From NCBI GenBank assembly GCA_034412795.1, contig DAOUMD010000074.1, forward strand, positions 39,425 to 103,424: 64,000 bases of DNA, given 5' to 3'. The first letter of the stretch is position 1; each line of letters starts with the position of its first letter. Shown here piece by piece: positions 42,458 through 51,065 of the stretch. The notes below the pieces were generated by a model, which was not told where the DNA came from, made no database searches, and saw only the letters and a list, made by a program, of their open reading frames with translations. Position numbers and translations under genes: made by a program. The stretch is from JAUVPY01 sp034412795. GTDB taxonomy: Bacteria > Chloroflexota > Anaerolineae > 4572-78 > NAK82.

Positions 42458-42790
42458 GCAATCTGCATTCCATTGTACTGAAAACAACCCGTACCGGCAT
42501 CCAAGCAATGAGTGTCCACCCTTGCAGGGTTGTGCTCCACGGCCTTCGAGACCTCAACATTACTTTTTCTGGAGAAACCGCTAATTACAACACTTTGTTA
42601 TGCAACGGTTCCTCGTTTGACTTAAGGGGACAACTATTGCATCATAAGGGTCACGTAATGTGATGTCTGTTTTGTCCCTGTTGGATCCGAGCGGGTTGCC
42701 GGCGCGGCGAGAGGGTAAGCACCCCAATTGTAATTGCGGATTCTCTGTTTATTATGGGCCGGGTCTGCCACACCGGCCCCTCTTTTTATT
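42429..42790 (+). ncRNA. Candidate regulated small RNA ending at an intrinsic terminator
   Basis: The composite promoter fires into a segment that ends at the terminator 42756-42790, about 105 bp before the next gene. A frame from 42430 to 42663 exists (ATG at the predicted start) but has no ribosome binding site and reads as low-quality protein. The simplest reading is an untranslated RNA of about 350 nt, or a leader that ends before the response regulator gene under some conditions. Confidence 0.35.
42756..42790 (+). terminator. Intrinsic terminator ahead of the NarL-type regulator
   Basis: GGGCCGG and CCGGCCC form a 7-bp GC stem with a 10-nt loop, followed by CTCTTTTTATT. It closes whatever is transcribed from 42429 or reads through from the cytochrome operon. 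Confidence 0.8.
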
Positions 42791-42894
42791 AATCTGAGTC
42801 TAACAACCTAATGAGGATGTTCTCTATTCTGAGCCGGAAAAGGGAACCAGATTGGTCATCAAAGTCCCGCTTGAGGTAACGGGAGGGATGGAAC

Positions 42895-43554
42895 ATGCCG
42901 CCTATAAGGCTGATGCTGGCTGATGATCACGAAATTGTGCGAGCCGGCTTGCACATGTTGCTGGACGCGCAACCGGATATAGAGATTGTGGCTGAGGCCA
43001 GTTCTGGCGCAGAGGCTATTGAGTTAGCACAAACTCACCAGCCGGATGTGATCTTGATGGACGTTGCTATGCCGGATATGAATGGTATGGAAGCCACGCG
43101 TGAAATAAAGGCACGTTGTCCCTCCGCCACTGTGCTGGCTCTGACGATTCACGAAGAGGAAGACTACTTCTTCCGAATGCTGGATGCGGGCGCGTCGGGT
43201 TACATTCCCAAACGAGCTGCACCTGATGATTTGTTACAGGCCGTTCGTACCGTTCATAGCGGTGAAGTTTTCTTGCATTCCTCGGTTGCTACTTTGCTGG
43301 TAAGGGACTACTTGCAACGCGGTGGTCTGACCACCGAAGCAGAGTTGTCCAGGCTTACGGAACGTGAGAGAGAAGTACTGACCCTCATTGCTGAGGGATT
43401 GACCAACAAGCAGATTGGCGGGCAATTGGGCATCAGTCCCAAAACAGTCGCCCGCCATCGAGACAATATTACCAGAAAACTGAATCTTTCCAGTCGCGCC
43501 GAGTTGACCCGATATGCGATCCAAAAAGGTCTGATAAGTCTTTCCGATGAGTAA
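42895..43554 (+). CDS. NarL/FixJ-family response regulator
   Basis: A 219-residue transcription factor. The receiver has the acidic pair ADDHE, the phosphoacceptor in VILMDVAMPDMNG and Lys in IPKRAAPDD. The LuxR-type helix-turn-helix is LTEREREVLTLIAEGLTNKQIGGQLGISPKTVARHRDNI (about 150-190), which carries the GerE signature. GGGAGGG lies 8 bp ahead of the ATG. It is adjacent to the cytochrome cluster and to the GGGTA/TACCC repeats that resemble NarL heptamers, so it is a reasonable candidate regulator of both promoters. No sensor kinase is nearby. Its stop overlaps the glycosylase start by 8 bp. Confidence 0.92.
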   Translation: MPPIRLMLADDHEIVRAGLHMLLDAQPDIEIVAEASSGAEAIELAQTHQPDVILMDVAMPDMNGMEATREIKARCPSATVLALTIHEEEDYFFRMLDAGASGYIPKRAAPDDLLQAVRTVHSGEVFLHSSVATLLVRDYLQRGGLTTEAELSRLTEREREVLTLIAEGLTNKQIGGQLGISPKTVARHRDNITRKLNLSSRAELTRYAIQKGLISLSDE

Positions 43555-44272
43555 TGTGGCAGATACTTGGGGGGCGTTGATTGATGACGTGATTGCCTGC
43601 CGCGCCTGTCCCCGACTGGTGGCTTGGCGTGAGCAAGTTGCCCGCGAAAAACGGCGCGCCTATCGAGAATGGGATTATTGGGGTCGACCGGTGCCTGGCT
43701 TCGGCGATACGGCGGCACGGCTGCTTATTGTGGGGCTGGCGCCAGGCGCTCACGGATCGAATCGCACCGGTCGCATGTTTACTGGAGATAGCTCGGGCGA
43801 TACACTATACGCTGCATTGTACCGCGCGGGGTTTGCCAGTCAGCCAACTGCCCAACACTGCGACGATGGGCTGCGGCTAACCGATGCTTTTATCACCGCC
43901 ATCGCTCGCTGCGTGCCACCGGGTAACCGGCCCACGGCCGATGAGATTGCCACCTGCCGCGTCTTCCTGGCCCGTGAGTGGGTGTTAATGCCGCACATAC
44001 GTGTCATCCTGGCTCTGGGCCAGATGGCATTCGACGGCTGCTTGCGTCTGCTGCGTGATGTCGGGCACAATGATCTGCCGCGGTTGAAATTCAGCCACGG
44101 CTTGAATTACTCATTCTCCTCCCCGGCCGGATCCAGACACCTGGTCGCTTCTTATCATCCCAGCCGCCAAAACACCCAAACTGGCCGGTTGACCCCTGCT
44201 ATGCTGGATGAGGTCTTTGCGTTGGCTCGGTCACTCTTGTCAGACTCAGTCGATCCGATTTTCGAGGAGTGA
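43547..44272 (+). CDS. Family 5 (UdgB) uracil-DNA glycosylase
   Basis: A 241-residue Fe-S glycosylase that removes uracil and other deaminated bases from DNA. Motif 1 is GLAPGAHGSNRTGRMFTGD, the Thermus UdgB form in which the usual catalytic Asp/Asn position is Ala, and motif 2 is ASYHPSRQN. Cysteines in CRACP, ARCVPPGN and TCRVFL supply the 4Fe-4S cluster. It overlaps the response regulator gene by 8 bp. The last codons (DPIFEE) and the stop lie inside a palindromic repeat (44243-44342), so the C-terminus has been shaped by the insertion. Confidence 0.9.
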   Translation: MSNVADTWGALIDDVIACRACPRLVAWREQVAREKRRAYREWDYWGRPVPGFGDTAARLLIVGLAPGAHGSNRTGRMFTGDSSGDTLYAALYRAGFASQPTAQHCDDGLRLTDAFITAIARCVPPGNRPTADEIATCRVFLAREWVLMPHIRVILALGQMAFDGCLRLLRDVGHNDLPRLKFSHGLNYSFSSPAGSRHLVASYHPSRQNTQTGRLTPAMLDEVFALARSLLSDSVDPIFEE

Positions 44273-44342
44273 GGCACGTCTGCGTGTCGAATGGAGCCGC
44301 ACCTGGGGGTGCCGGCTTCTCAAACCCGGATCTACTGAGACT
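44243..44342. repeat. 100-bp palindromic dispersed repeat, copy 2
   Basis: Inverse orientation to the copy at 5214-5312; the core GCACCTGGGGGTGCCGG and the ends AGACTCAGTCGATCC / GGATCTACTGAGACT match. It overlaps the 3' end of the uracil glycosylase gene and ends 22 bp before the next start. Confidence 0.7.
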
Positions 44343-44364
44343 AGAGATTTGAGAGTGGAGATTC

Positions 44365-45390
44365 TTGAAGCTAGAGGCTGACTTGTTGAACTGGCTGTTG
44401 GAGCCCCAGAATCCGTCGGCGCGTTATCTGACGTTGACCGAACTGCTTGATCACGTGCCTGGTGATCCAGACGTGGTTGCTGCTCGCGCTGCTATCCTTG
44501 ATGTTGACCCGGCCCGCGCCATCCTGGACGCCCAGTTCGGTGGCTCTGGTGCTGACGACGAAGCAGCGGGATATTGGATTAAGCCTGACGTGGGCTACAG
44601 CCCCAAATACCGGGCTACCGTATGGCAGGTAATCTTCCTGGCGCAACTGGGGGCGCCTCCTGTTGAGCCAATCCGCCGCGCCTGCGACTACGTGCTGGGC
44701 CATAGCCGCCGGTTGACGGACCGGCAGGGCAACCCCGACGGTCGCTTTGTGGCCGGGAAGGCAGCTCGAACCGCCACCATCTGTCTGAATGGGAATTTGC
44801 TGTGGGCGTTGGGGCGTTTGGGGCGTGGGGACGATCCACAGACTTTGGAAGCGCGCGAGGCAACAGCCCAGGCCATCCTGAAACGCGGCTTTGCCTGTTA
44901 TTATAACGGTGATTTGGCTTGTGCCTGGGGGGTGATTAAGGTGCTTCGGGCATTCTTGGAGGTATCGCCTGGCGAGCGCTCGATAGCAGTGGAGACCGCT
45001 ATCAAGCAGGGGATCGAACTGTTACTCAGCGTACCGCTGCTAGAGGCAACCTATCCCACTTCCAGTCAGGTCAGCGGGCGTTGGCTGAAGCTGGGCTTTC
45101 CTCTTACCTACCAGGCCGATGTCCTGGAAGCGATGACCATCTTGACGGAATCAGGGCATGGCGATCATTCCTATGTACAGGCCGGCGTCGCGTGGTTACT
45201 GGCCCGGCAGGATGCGGATGGGCGCTGGGCACTCGATCAGGTACCTGGAAAAACGTGGTCTAGCTTCGGTCGCGTAGGACAACCCAACAAATGGGTTACC
45301 CTGCGGGCGTTGCACTTGCTGAAAGCCGTGGGCGCGTTGACTTCTCGAATCACGTTGCAGGGTGGGGACTACGGAATTAGATCAAGTTGA
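44365..45390 (+). CDS. Alpha/alpha-toroid protein (squalene/prenyl-cyclase-like fold), unknown function
   Basis: A 341-residue soluble protein starting at a TTG with GTGGAG about 5 bp upstream. It has repeated helical pairs of the terpenoid-cyclase/prenyltransferase toroid type, for example GNLLWALGRLG, YVQAGVAWLLARQDADGRWALDQ and KWVTLRALHLLKA. Cys residues at ATICLNG, GFACYYNGDLACAWG may bind metal, but the DxDD motif of cyclases is not seen. Homologues are often named nitrogen fixation protein NifH without evidence; there is no nitrogenase motif here. It lies 4 bp-scale close to the convergent HEAT gene. Confidence 0.7.
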   Translation: MKLEADLLNWLLEPQNPSARYLTLTELLDHVPGDPDVVAARAAILDVDPARAILDAQFGGSGADDEAAGYWIKPDVGYSPKYRATVWQVIFLAQLGAPPVEPIRRACDYVLGHSRRLTDRQGNPDGRFVAGKAARTATICLNGNLLWALGRLGRGDDPQTLEAREATAQAILKRGFACYYNGDLACAWGVIKVLRAFLEVSPGERSIAVETAIKQGIELLLSVPLLEATYPTSSQVSGRWLKLGFPLTYQADVLEAMTILTESGHGDHSYVQAGVAWLLARQDADGRWALDQVPGKTWSSFGRVGQPNKWVTLRALHLLKAVGALTSRITLQGGDYGIRSS

Positions 45391-45396
45391 TTATTG

Positions 45397-46332
45397 CTAC
45401 TCGATGAAGTAGCCATTTCCGCCGCCATCCTCTTCTTCGGCATAACCATTATAATACTCGTAGTCGGTCTCATAATCGGGCTCGGTGATTTCCTGAAGCA
45501 TTTCGTATTCGTCCAGGGCAGCCTCGGCGAGTTGGCGTGTTTTTTCGTCTTCCGTGGGATCTTGAGTGATGTCGTCGAGGAACTGCCATACCTCGAGGGA
45601 TGTCATATGCCCTAATGCCCATATCGCTTCGTGACGAAGGTTCTGGTCGGTGGTCGAGCTGACCAGAGTTACCAAAACAGGCGCTGCTTCTTCAAGGAAC
45701 AGTTCCCCAGCCGTGCGCACTGCTTCGAGTTGTATCTGAAGAACCGGGCTATCCAGCTCGGCGAGAACGTAACGATCCCAGTGTACCAAGCCGGAGCGCC
45801 CCATAGCAAACAGGGCGCTGACTTTCATCTCTACATCAGGCGCCTGGTAGGCCTGCTCCACCAAGTCGACGATCTCTGGCTCGGATGAGAATCCCAGGGC
45901 CTCAATGCTAAAGCGCCGCGCGTCCAGGGATTTAGATGGATCGCGGGCGATGTCGAGTAGAAACGCGACAGCACGCTGATAGCTTTCCTCAGGCAATTCA
46001 TCTTCGCGGATTATGGTCTCCAGTTCGCCCCAATCGTAGTCGTAGTCGGCCATTTCCCCTTCGTACACGTATCGCCCCAAAGCCGTAATCGCACGGTTAC
46101 GCACTTGCTGATCCGGGTCACGTTGTACTATGTCTATCAGGGGATCTATCAGATCCGGGTCAGGGTAATCCCATAGACCTTGGATAGCCAGCGTGCGTAC
46201 TTCGGGGTCGGGGTCAGACAGGTAGGCCTGAAAAGTTGATTGATTGTCGTAGAATACGTCTTCGCTCTCAATAAGTCTCTTAAGCAACGCGATTTTCTTT
46301 TGCTTGCTTGATTTATTGTATGGAACAGACAC
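45397..46332 (-). CDS. HEAT-repeat protein
   Basis: A 311-residue protein made of HEAT/PBS-lyase-type repeats. Repeated lines such as DPDPEVRTLAIQGLWDY, DPDQQVRNRAITALGRY, SLDARRFSIEALGF, PVLQIQLEAVRTAGEL and DQNLRHEAIWALGHM define at least five helical pairs. The C-terminus is acidic and Tyr-rich (TDYEYYNGYAEEEDGGGNGY). No catalytic motif. It is likely a scaffold or protein-binding module. The adjacent FHA gene on the same strand ends 83 bp upstream and may share the transcript. Confidence 0.8.
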   Translation of the reverse strand: MSVPYNKSSKQKKIALLKRLIESEDVFYDNQSTFQAYLSDPDPEVRTLAIQGLWDYPDPDLIDPLIDIVQRDPDQQVRNRAITALGRYVYEGEMADYDYDWGELETIIREDELPEESYQRAVAFLLDIARDPSKSLDARRFSIEALGFSSEPEIVDLVEQAYQAPDVEMKVSALFAMGRSGLVHWDRYVLAELDSPVLQIQLEAVRTAGELFLEEAAPVLVTLVSSTTDQNLRHEAIWALGHMTSLEVWQFLDDITQDPTEDEKTRQLAEAALDEYEMLQEITEPDYETDYEYYNGYAEEEDGGGNGYFIE

Positions 46333-46415
46333 AATTTCCCCTCCTTGGCCCTCGTAAGGGGTGCTTCCAGACCTCCGCCCTCCACTCTGCTTCGGGGGGT
46401 GAGGGCTCGTCCGTG

Positions 46416-48059
46416 CTAACGAGGTCTCAGGACGAGCTGCCCACCTCGGGTGCGTAGTTGGTACCCAGTGCCGGGGACGGCGACCAAGAAGCGAGGATTG
46501 GACGGGCTAGGTTCAATTTTGGCGCGCAAGCCGTCAATGAATGAAGCGACGATCATCCGACTGACTTTGCTGGTGCCATATAGAATCTCTGCAATCTCGC
46601 TGGTGGTTGTGATTTTGCGTCCCTTTTGATGCATAAACTCCAAGAGGCTGATCTCCGACGAAGAGAGGCAGGCGACCGGTATTTTCCCGTTGACCAACAC
46701 AAGCCCATCAGCCAGGTTAACAAATATCGTCTGAGGTGTGATCCTTCCTGTCTCTGGTAGGAACTGCTTGAACTCCTCAGGCAATTCGTCTTCGTTCCAG
46801 ATGATCACTTCGGCTGGCCCAATCCTGACGCGATCACCGATTTCCAGGGAAGCTTGTTCATCAGGAGGTACTCTGTGGCCGCTGACGAAGGTGCCATTTG
46901 TGCTCTGGCGATCAACCACAAATAGCTCTTGACCAGTGAAGAGGAAATCGGCGTGAAAGCGCGATGCACCCTGCGTCTCTATGACGAGATCACATTCCGG
47001 GTCACGTCCGGCCGTGATAGCCATGTTAGGTGTCATTCGGCATCGCTGCTTGAGCTGCCCCTCTTCAATAAGCAGCAACTGGAGAGCACCTTCCATAGCT
47101 CGTGAGGTCTGGACCTTAAACCGTGCGATCCAGTCCTCCAATTGTAGCCAGAAAGGAAGCTCCAGGCGAGCTGTCGCTCCTTGGGTTTCGGCAAATTTGG
47201 TTGGGTAACGTGATTGCAGAACATACTCTGCCAGACGCTGATGTAGATCTTGGTCGTTGGCGTATTCCAGTCGGCTGGCCTGCCGGAGGATAGGGGGGAG
47301 AGCCTCAGGTTGTGAAGTGATCAGGAGCCAGGGACGTCGCATACTGATGGCCATACCCAGCGCAATGAGTTGATGTGGATCACACGGGGCGCTCAAATCG
47401 AGCAAAGTGAACTCCGAGGCGAGCACAGCCAAGCGCGTCTCGCATAGTAGGGGCATAACTTGGCCTCTGATCTGGCTGAGGCAGATCGGCGTAAGGCCGG
47501 TGGGTTCAAGCGCGTTTTGAATCTTGTTACGTAGATCCTTCCATTGGGGGGCCGTACCGTCGAGCAGAAGGAAGCCCTTGCCGCCGGCCAACTTGCGCCA
47601 GCCCTTGCACAGTTGCTGGCAAAAGTTGCAATGAATGTGTGCCTCGTCCTCTTTCTTTTCTGAAGCGTTGTTGTTATCCAGGGAACGCAGAACAGCCCGT
47701 CGGAGTTCTCGATTGGATCTAAGTGGGGGTGTGTAGAGCCAAGTGTTAGCCCGGTCAAGAATTGAGGGTATGGCCGAGGTCATTCCCTGTCCAGCGATGA
47801 TTAATGCTGGCTTGTTCAGCCCCACGCTGATTCCGATCTGTAGATAGGAACCTGGCTTGGCGGCCGAGAGGTCATAGATGCCGATGGTAGACAGGTAAAT
47901 GCGTTGGCAGTCGGCCATAAGCGAGGGAGACGAACCAGAATTGGCGTTCGCCTCGTAGGATTGAAGGCCGGTGGGAGCTAATGACTCTTGAAGGGCCTGG
48001 CAGAGGTTGTCGGCCTGCGCTTTAGCCAGGCCATGTTCGATGAAGTACAAGCCACGCAT
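46416..48059 (-). CDS. FHA and OmpR-type winged-helix protein with a duplicated N-terminal domain
   Basis: A 547-residue protein with an unusual order of parts. Two homologous alpha/beta domains (about 1-125 and 158-285) both show L(A/E)PTGL, then (A/E)..R(I/L)(Y/A)(L/V)...(I/L)YDLSA / LLDLSA and (I/L)G(I/M).(I/L).(K/R)(P)....I; they resemble Rossmann/TIR or deoxyribosyltransferase folds, a weak match. A Cys-rich linker (HIHCNFCQQLC) lies between. An FHA domain follows (about 335-415; GRDPECDLVI, SRFHADF, STNGTFVSG), then an OmpR/PhoB-type winged helix (about 440-540; LSSSEISLLEFMHQKGRKITTTSEI...VPGTGYQL). It probably binds phosphothreonine and DNA. It lies 16 bp downstream of moeA. Confidence 0.8.
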   Translation of the reverse strand: MRGLYFIEHGLAKAQADNLCQALQESLAPTGLQSYEANANSGSSPSLMADCQRIYLSTIGIYDLSAAKPGSYLQIGISVGLNKPALIIAGQGMTSAIPSILDRANTWLYTPPLRSNRELRRAVLRSLDNNNASEKKEDEAHIHCNFCQQLCKGWRKLAGGKGFLLLDGTAPQWKDLRNKIQNALEPTGLTPICLSQIRGQVMPLLCETRLAVLASEFTLLDLSAPCDPHQLIALGMAISMRRPWLLITSQPEALPPILRQASRLEYANDQDLHQRLAEYVLQSRYPTKFAETQGATARLELPFWLQLEDWIARFKVQTSRAMEGALQLLLIEEGQLKQRCRMTPNMAITAGRDPECDLVIETQGASRFHADFLFTGQELFVVDRQSTNGTFVSGHRVPPDEQASLEIGDRVRIGPAEVIIWNEDELPEEFKQFLPETGRITPQTIFVNLADGLVLVNGKIPVACLSSSEISLLEFMHQKGRKITTTSEIAEILYGTSKVSRMIVASFIDGLRAKIEPSPSNPRFLVAVPGTGYQLRTRGGQLVLRPR

Positions 48060-48074
48060 AATGAACCGTCTGCC

Positions 48075-49313
48075 TCAACTATCAAACTTGTGGTCTGTTT
48101 CCTGCAATGGGCCGGTGATAATGGCTTCGACTTCGGTCCCGGCAGGAAAATCGCCTTGCTGATAGGGCAATACCAACAGCGCATTGGCGCCATGCATTGA
48201 CAGCAGGCGTCCCGAGCCCTGAAATCCTGTGGTCATGGCTGTGTATCCACCGCCGGTGTTAGTGACAATTGCTCGCTGAAATTCAGTGCGACCGGTCGTA
48301 TGGGGTACGTCATGAGCTAACCTGACCCGACGCCGCGACCGGTGCAAGCGAGTGTGTCCAGCCATCTTGAGTAGTGCCGGGCGCACGTAAATTTCAAAGC
48401 TGACAAGCGCGCTTACCGGAAAACCGGGCATGGCGAAGACCGGCGTACCTTCTATTGTAGCAAAGGTGACAGGTTTGCCGGGTTTGGCACGCACTCGCCC
48501 AAAGTGGACCTTCCCGCGCTCGGCCAAATACGGCTTCACCAAATCCAACTGCCCCATACTTACACCACCGGACGTGAGCAAGGCATCAGCGGAACTCAGC
48601 CCACGTTCGATGGTCTCTTGTAATGTTCCGGCTTCGTCCGTGACCTTTCCCAGGTCGATGGGGATGCCACCTGCTTCGTGCAACGCGCTCATGAGGCTGA
48701 AGCGGTTGGCGTCTCGGATTTGGCCCGGCTTAAGAAGGTCGCCCGGTTCTACCAATTCGTCGCCAGTAGACATAACTCCTACACGTGGCGCGGGGTGAGC
48801 CAGCACTTCCGTCTTGCCGATCATGGCTAATAGGCCGATCTCTGGGGCTCCCATCAGAGTGCCGTGTGCCAGTACGAGTTGCCCTTCAGCTAAGTCCTGG
48901 CCCACCGGGCGAACATTACTACCCGCTTCGACGGTTGTCTTAATCGTGACATAGCCATCTTGCTCTTCGGTGAATTCCACCATGACCATTGCATCAGCGC
49001 CTGGGGGAACAGGGGCACCCGTTGTCACCCGCACTGCCGTTCCCGTCGTCACCTGAAGGTCATTTATATAGCCGGCTGATTGATCGCCAACTACTCGTCG
49101 AGCTGGCGCCGGGTCGGTTGCAATGACTGCGTAACCATCTACCGAGGCTGCCCTGAAAGGGGGCATAGGCTCGGCGGCGTGAACATCTTCAGCCAGCACC
49201 AGGCCCAACGCGTCGTTGAATGACACGCGCACAGGCTGCAGCGGGTGTACGGCCTGCAGAATGATATCTATCGCTTCTTCGACTGGAATCATGGAGTAAG
49301 GCGACTCGGGCAA
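48075..49313 (-). CDS. moeA: Molybdopterin molybdotransferase
   Basis: A 412-residue MoeA, which inserts molybdate into adenylylated molybdopterin. Motifs: AEPMPPFRAASVDGYAV, TTGAPVPPGADAMVMVE, TGDELVEPGDLLKPGQIRDAN, TSGGVSMGQLDLV and KPGKPVTFATIEGTPVFAMPGFPVSA (the usual LPGNPVS has Phe for Asn here). TAGGAGG precedes the TTG at 49313 by five bases; a later ATG at 49292 lacks a ribosome binding site. A ModE-like gene ends 9 bp upstream, so molybdenum-cofactor synthesis is tied to a molybdate-type regulator. Confidence 0.93.
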   Translation of the reverse strand: MPESPYSMIPVEEAIDIILQAVHPLQPVRVSFNDALGLVLAEDVHAAEPMPPFRAASVDGYAVIATDPAPARRVVGDQSAGYINDLQVTTGTAVRVTTGAPVPPGADAMVMVEFTEEQDGYVTIKTTVEAGSNVRPVGQDLAEGQLVLAHGTLMGAPEIGLLAMIGKTEVLAHPAPRVGVMSTGDELVEPGDLLKPGQIRDANRFSLMSALHEAGGIPIDLGKVTDEAGTLQETIERGLSSADALLTSGGVSMGQLDLVKPYLAERGKVHFGRVRAKPGKPVTFATIEGTPVFAMPGFPVSALVSFEIYVRPALLKMAGHTRLHRSRRRVRLAHDVPHTTGRTEFQRAIVTNTGGGYTAMTTGFQGSGRLLSMHGANALLVLPYQQGDFPAGTEVEAIITGPLQETDHKFDS

Positions 49314-49322
49314 GTCAACCTC

Positions 49323-49685
49323 CTAAGCCCTGTGTTCGAAGTCGGTTCCCTCAAACGCTTCGCGGAAACGGGTTCTGATTAGTTCGTCCAAACCATTGCT
49401 GAACTGCTGAAAGCGTCTGACATACTCGGTGCCTTCTCGAGTGAGTTGAGCTCCCCCTCCACCGTGGCCACCTGTTTGGGTGTCGATCAGTTTCGCGCCC
49501 AAGCGTTCCTCACATTCGTGAACCTTGTCCCATGCCCGGCGATATGGAATCCCCATGCGCTCGGCTGCTGCACTGATGGAGCCGGTCTCGTCAATCGCTA
49601 GCAGCAGGGAGACTCGCCAACGGCTTAACACCACTTCGCCGTCTTTCTCGACCCAGAAGTTGGATTTGATCTGCATATTGTTCAA
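49323..49685 (-). CDS. ModE-like winged-helix regulator lacking molybdate-binding domains
   Basis: A 120-residue protein that contains only the ModE/LysR-type DNA-binding half: LLLAIDETGSISAAAERMGIPYRRAWDKVHECEERLGAKLIDTQTGGHGGGGAQLTREG. ModE of E. coli adds two TOBE domains that bind molybdate; these are absent. Such short ModE proteins are known and usually lie by molybdenum genes. Here moeA starts 9 bp downstream, with an AAA ATPase just upstream. Whether it senses molybdate directly is unknown. Confidence 0.88.
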   Translation of the reverse strand: MNNMQIKSNFWVEKDGEVVLSRWRVSLLLAIDETGSISAAAERMGIPYRRAWDKVHECEERLGAKLIDTQTGGHGGGGAQLTREGTEYVRRFQQFSNGLDELIRTRFREAFEGTDFEHRA

Positions 49686-49699
49686 AGGGCATTGATCTT

Positions 49700-51046
49700 T
49701 TAGAGATCGACAAAGTAGCCTTCGCAGGCTTGATCAATGAGATCCTTGGTCAACTGCGGGGGCATTCCTTGGAAGCGGGCAATGTCGGTCAGATGGTCCA
49801 AAATATCACGTGGATGGCAAGCCCGGAGTCGTCGATTTGGTTTTACATAGTAATCCTGCAGAAGATAAGTCAGGATCTGTTCGTCGTAGTCGATGTCTTT
49901 GGACTGAGCGACCCGCTTAAAAATCTCACGATACTCGTCGAAGGTAGGGTCCTGGATGTCAATTTTGTGACGGATACGCCGTAGAAATGCTTCATCTACC
50001 AGGTCTTGAGGTTCGAGGTTGGTAGCAAAAATAATTAGCATATCGAAGGGAATCTGGATGACGTTGCCAGTTTGAAGCGTGAGATAATCGAAGCGCTTCT
50101 CCAGAGGGACAATCCACCGATTCAGCAAGTCGCGCGGACGGATCTTCTGCCGGCCGAAATCATCAATGAGAAACATTCCCCCGTTGGCTTTCATTTGCAA
50201 GGGGGCCTCGTAATATTTCTTGACGTTGTCCCAGTTTAGATCCAGGCTCTCCAGAGTGAGTTCGCCACCGGTAACGACGACTGGTCGTCGAATCCGGACC
50301 CAGCGACGGTCCAACCGTTGAACGTCTCCTGGCAGTCCGTATTTGTTGATGGCTTCATTGGGAATTGCTTTGTGGCTAACGGCATCGAAAACCTTGATGA
50401 CCTGTCCGTTCACCTCAACGGCGTACGGTATAAACATCTCATCCTGCAGGATCATAAAGCCGACTGCTTCGGCAATAGTCGTTTTGCCATTGCCTGGATG
50501 TCCAAATAAAAATATGGAACGGCTGGAGTTGACTGCAGGGCCAATTTGGCTCAGGGTTCTTTCGCTCAGCACCAAGTGTGATAGGGCGTTCCGCACTTGG
50601 CTGGGACCAACCGCTAGATTCTGAAGAGCCTGCTTGCGTATGGCGGTCTTATAACTTTCCAAAGTGACTGGAGCTGCGCCAGCATACTGATTTCGATCCA
50701 TAATTTCGCGGGCCCGCTCGATGCCTCTGCCAGTGATGACATATTCATAAGCTGCTTCAGCATAGGCACCACCGCTGCTTCCTTTTACTTCGATGAATCG
50801 ATCCCGCTTCAGGAACTCCAGAATTCGATCGGTGATGTTCTTGAACGGGAGCTTGGCGGCCTCAGCGACTTCGTATCCAGAAATGTAACCCTCGAAATAG
50901 AGAATCTTGAGTACCAGGTCTGCGAGAAAACCGACAGAAAGCCCCGTTTCTTCGATAGTGTGCGGGGCAGGGACGGCGAACCTGTCATTATCCGCGTCGT
51001 TTTGACGAATCTGGGACGTACGGCTGTCAACTAATGACGAATCCAT
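49700..51046 (-). CDS. Winged-helix AAA ATPase of unknown role
   Basis: A 448-residue protein. The N-terminal 115 residues carry a winged-helix-like region (ISGYEVAEAAKLPFKNITDRILEFLKRDRFIEV). The AAA core follows: Walker A FGHPGNGKTT (about 188-197), Walker B GGMFLIDDFGRQ (about 290), sensor 1 LIIFATNL, Arg finger region EAFLRRIRHKID. A C-terminal helical lid ends in ACHPRDILDHLTDIARF. I do not recognise the specific substrate. It lies between a receiver gene (19 bp upstream) and the ModE gene on the same strand, suggesting control by phosphorelay. Confidence 0.85.
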   Translation of the reverse strand: MDSSLVDSRTSQIRQNDADNDRFAVPAPHTIEETGLSVGFLADLVLKILYFEGYISGYEVAEAAKLPFKNITDRILEFLKRDRFIEVKGSSGGAYAEAAYEYVITGRGIERAREIMDRNQYAGAAPVTLESYKTAIRKQALQNLAVGPSQVRNALSHLVLSERTLSQIGPAVNSSRSIFLFGHPGNGKTTIAEAVGFMILQDEMFIPYAVEVNGQVIKVFDAVSHKAIPNEAINKYGLPGDVQRLDRRWVRIRRPVVVTGGELTLESLDLNWDNVKKYYEAPLQMKANGGMFLIDDFGRQKIRPRDLLNRWIVPLEKRFDYLTLQTGNVIQIPFDMLIIFATNLEPQDLVDEAFLRRIRHKIDIQDPTFDEYREIFKRVAQSKDIDYDEQILTYLLQDYYVKPNRRLRACHPRDILDHLTDIARFQGMPPQLTKDLIDQACEGYFVDL

Positions 51047-51065
51047 ACTGTTTTGTTCCGTGGTT

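Noticed and set aside
42430..42663. A 78-codon frame beginning at the predicted transcription start
   Set aside because: No ribosome binding site and no recognisable composition; kept only as an alternative to the small RNA reading.
44365..45390. Annotation as a nitrogenase-related NifH protein
   Set aside because: Homologues carry that name in databases, but there is no P-loop or Fe-protein cysteine pattern; the sequence has a helical toroid pattern.
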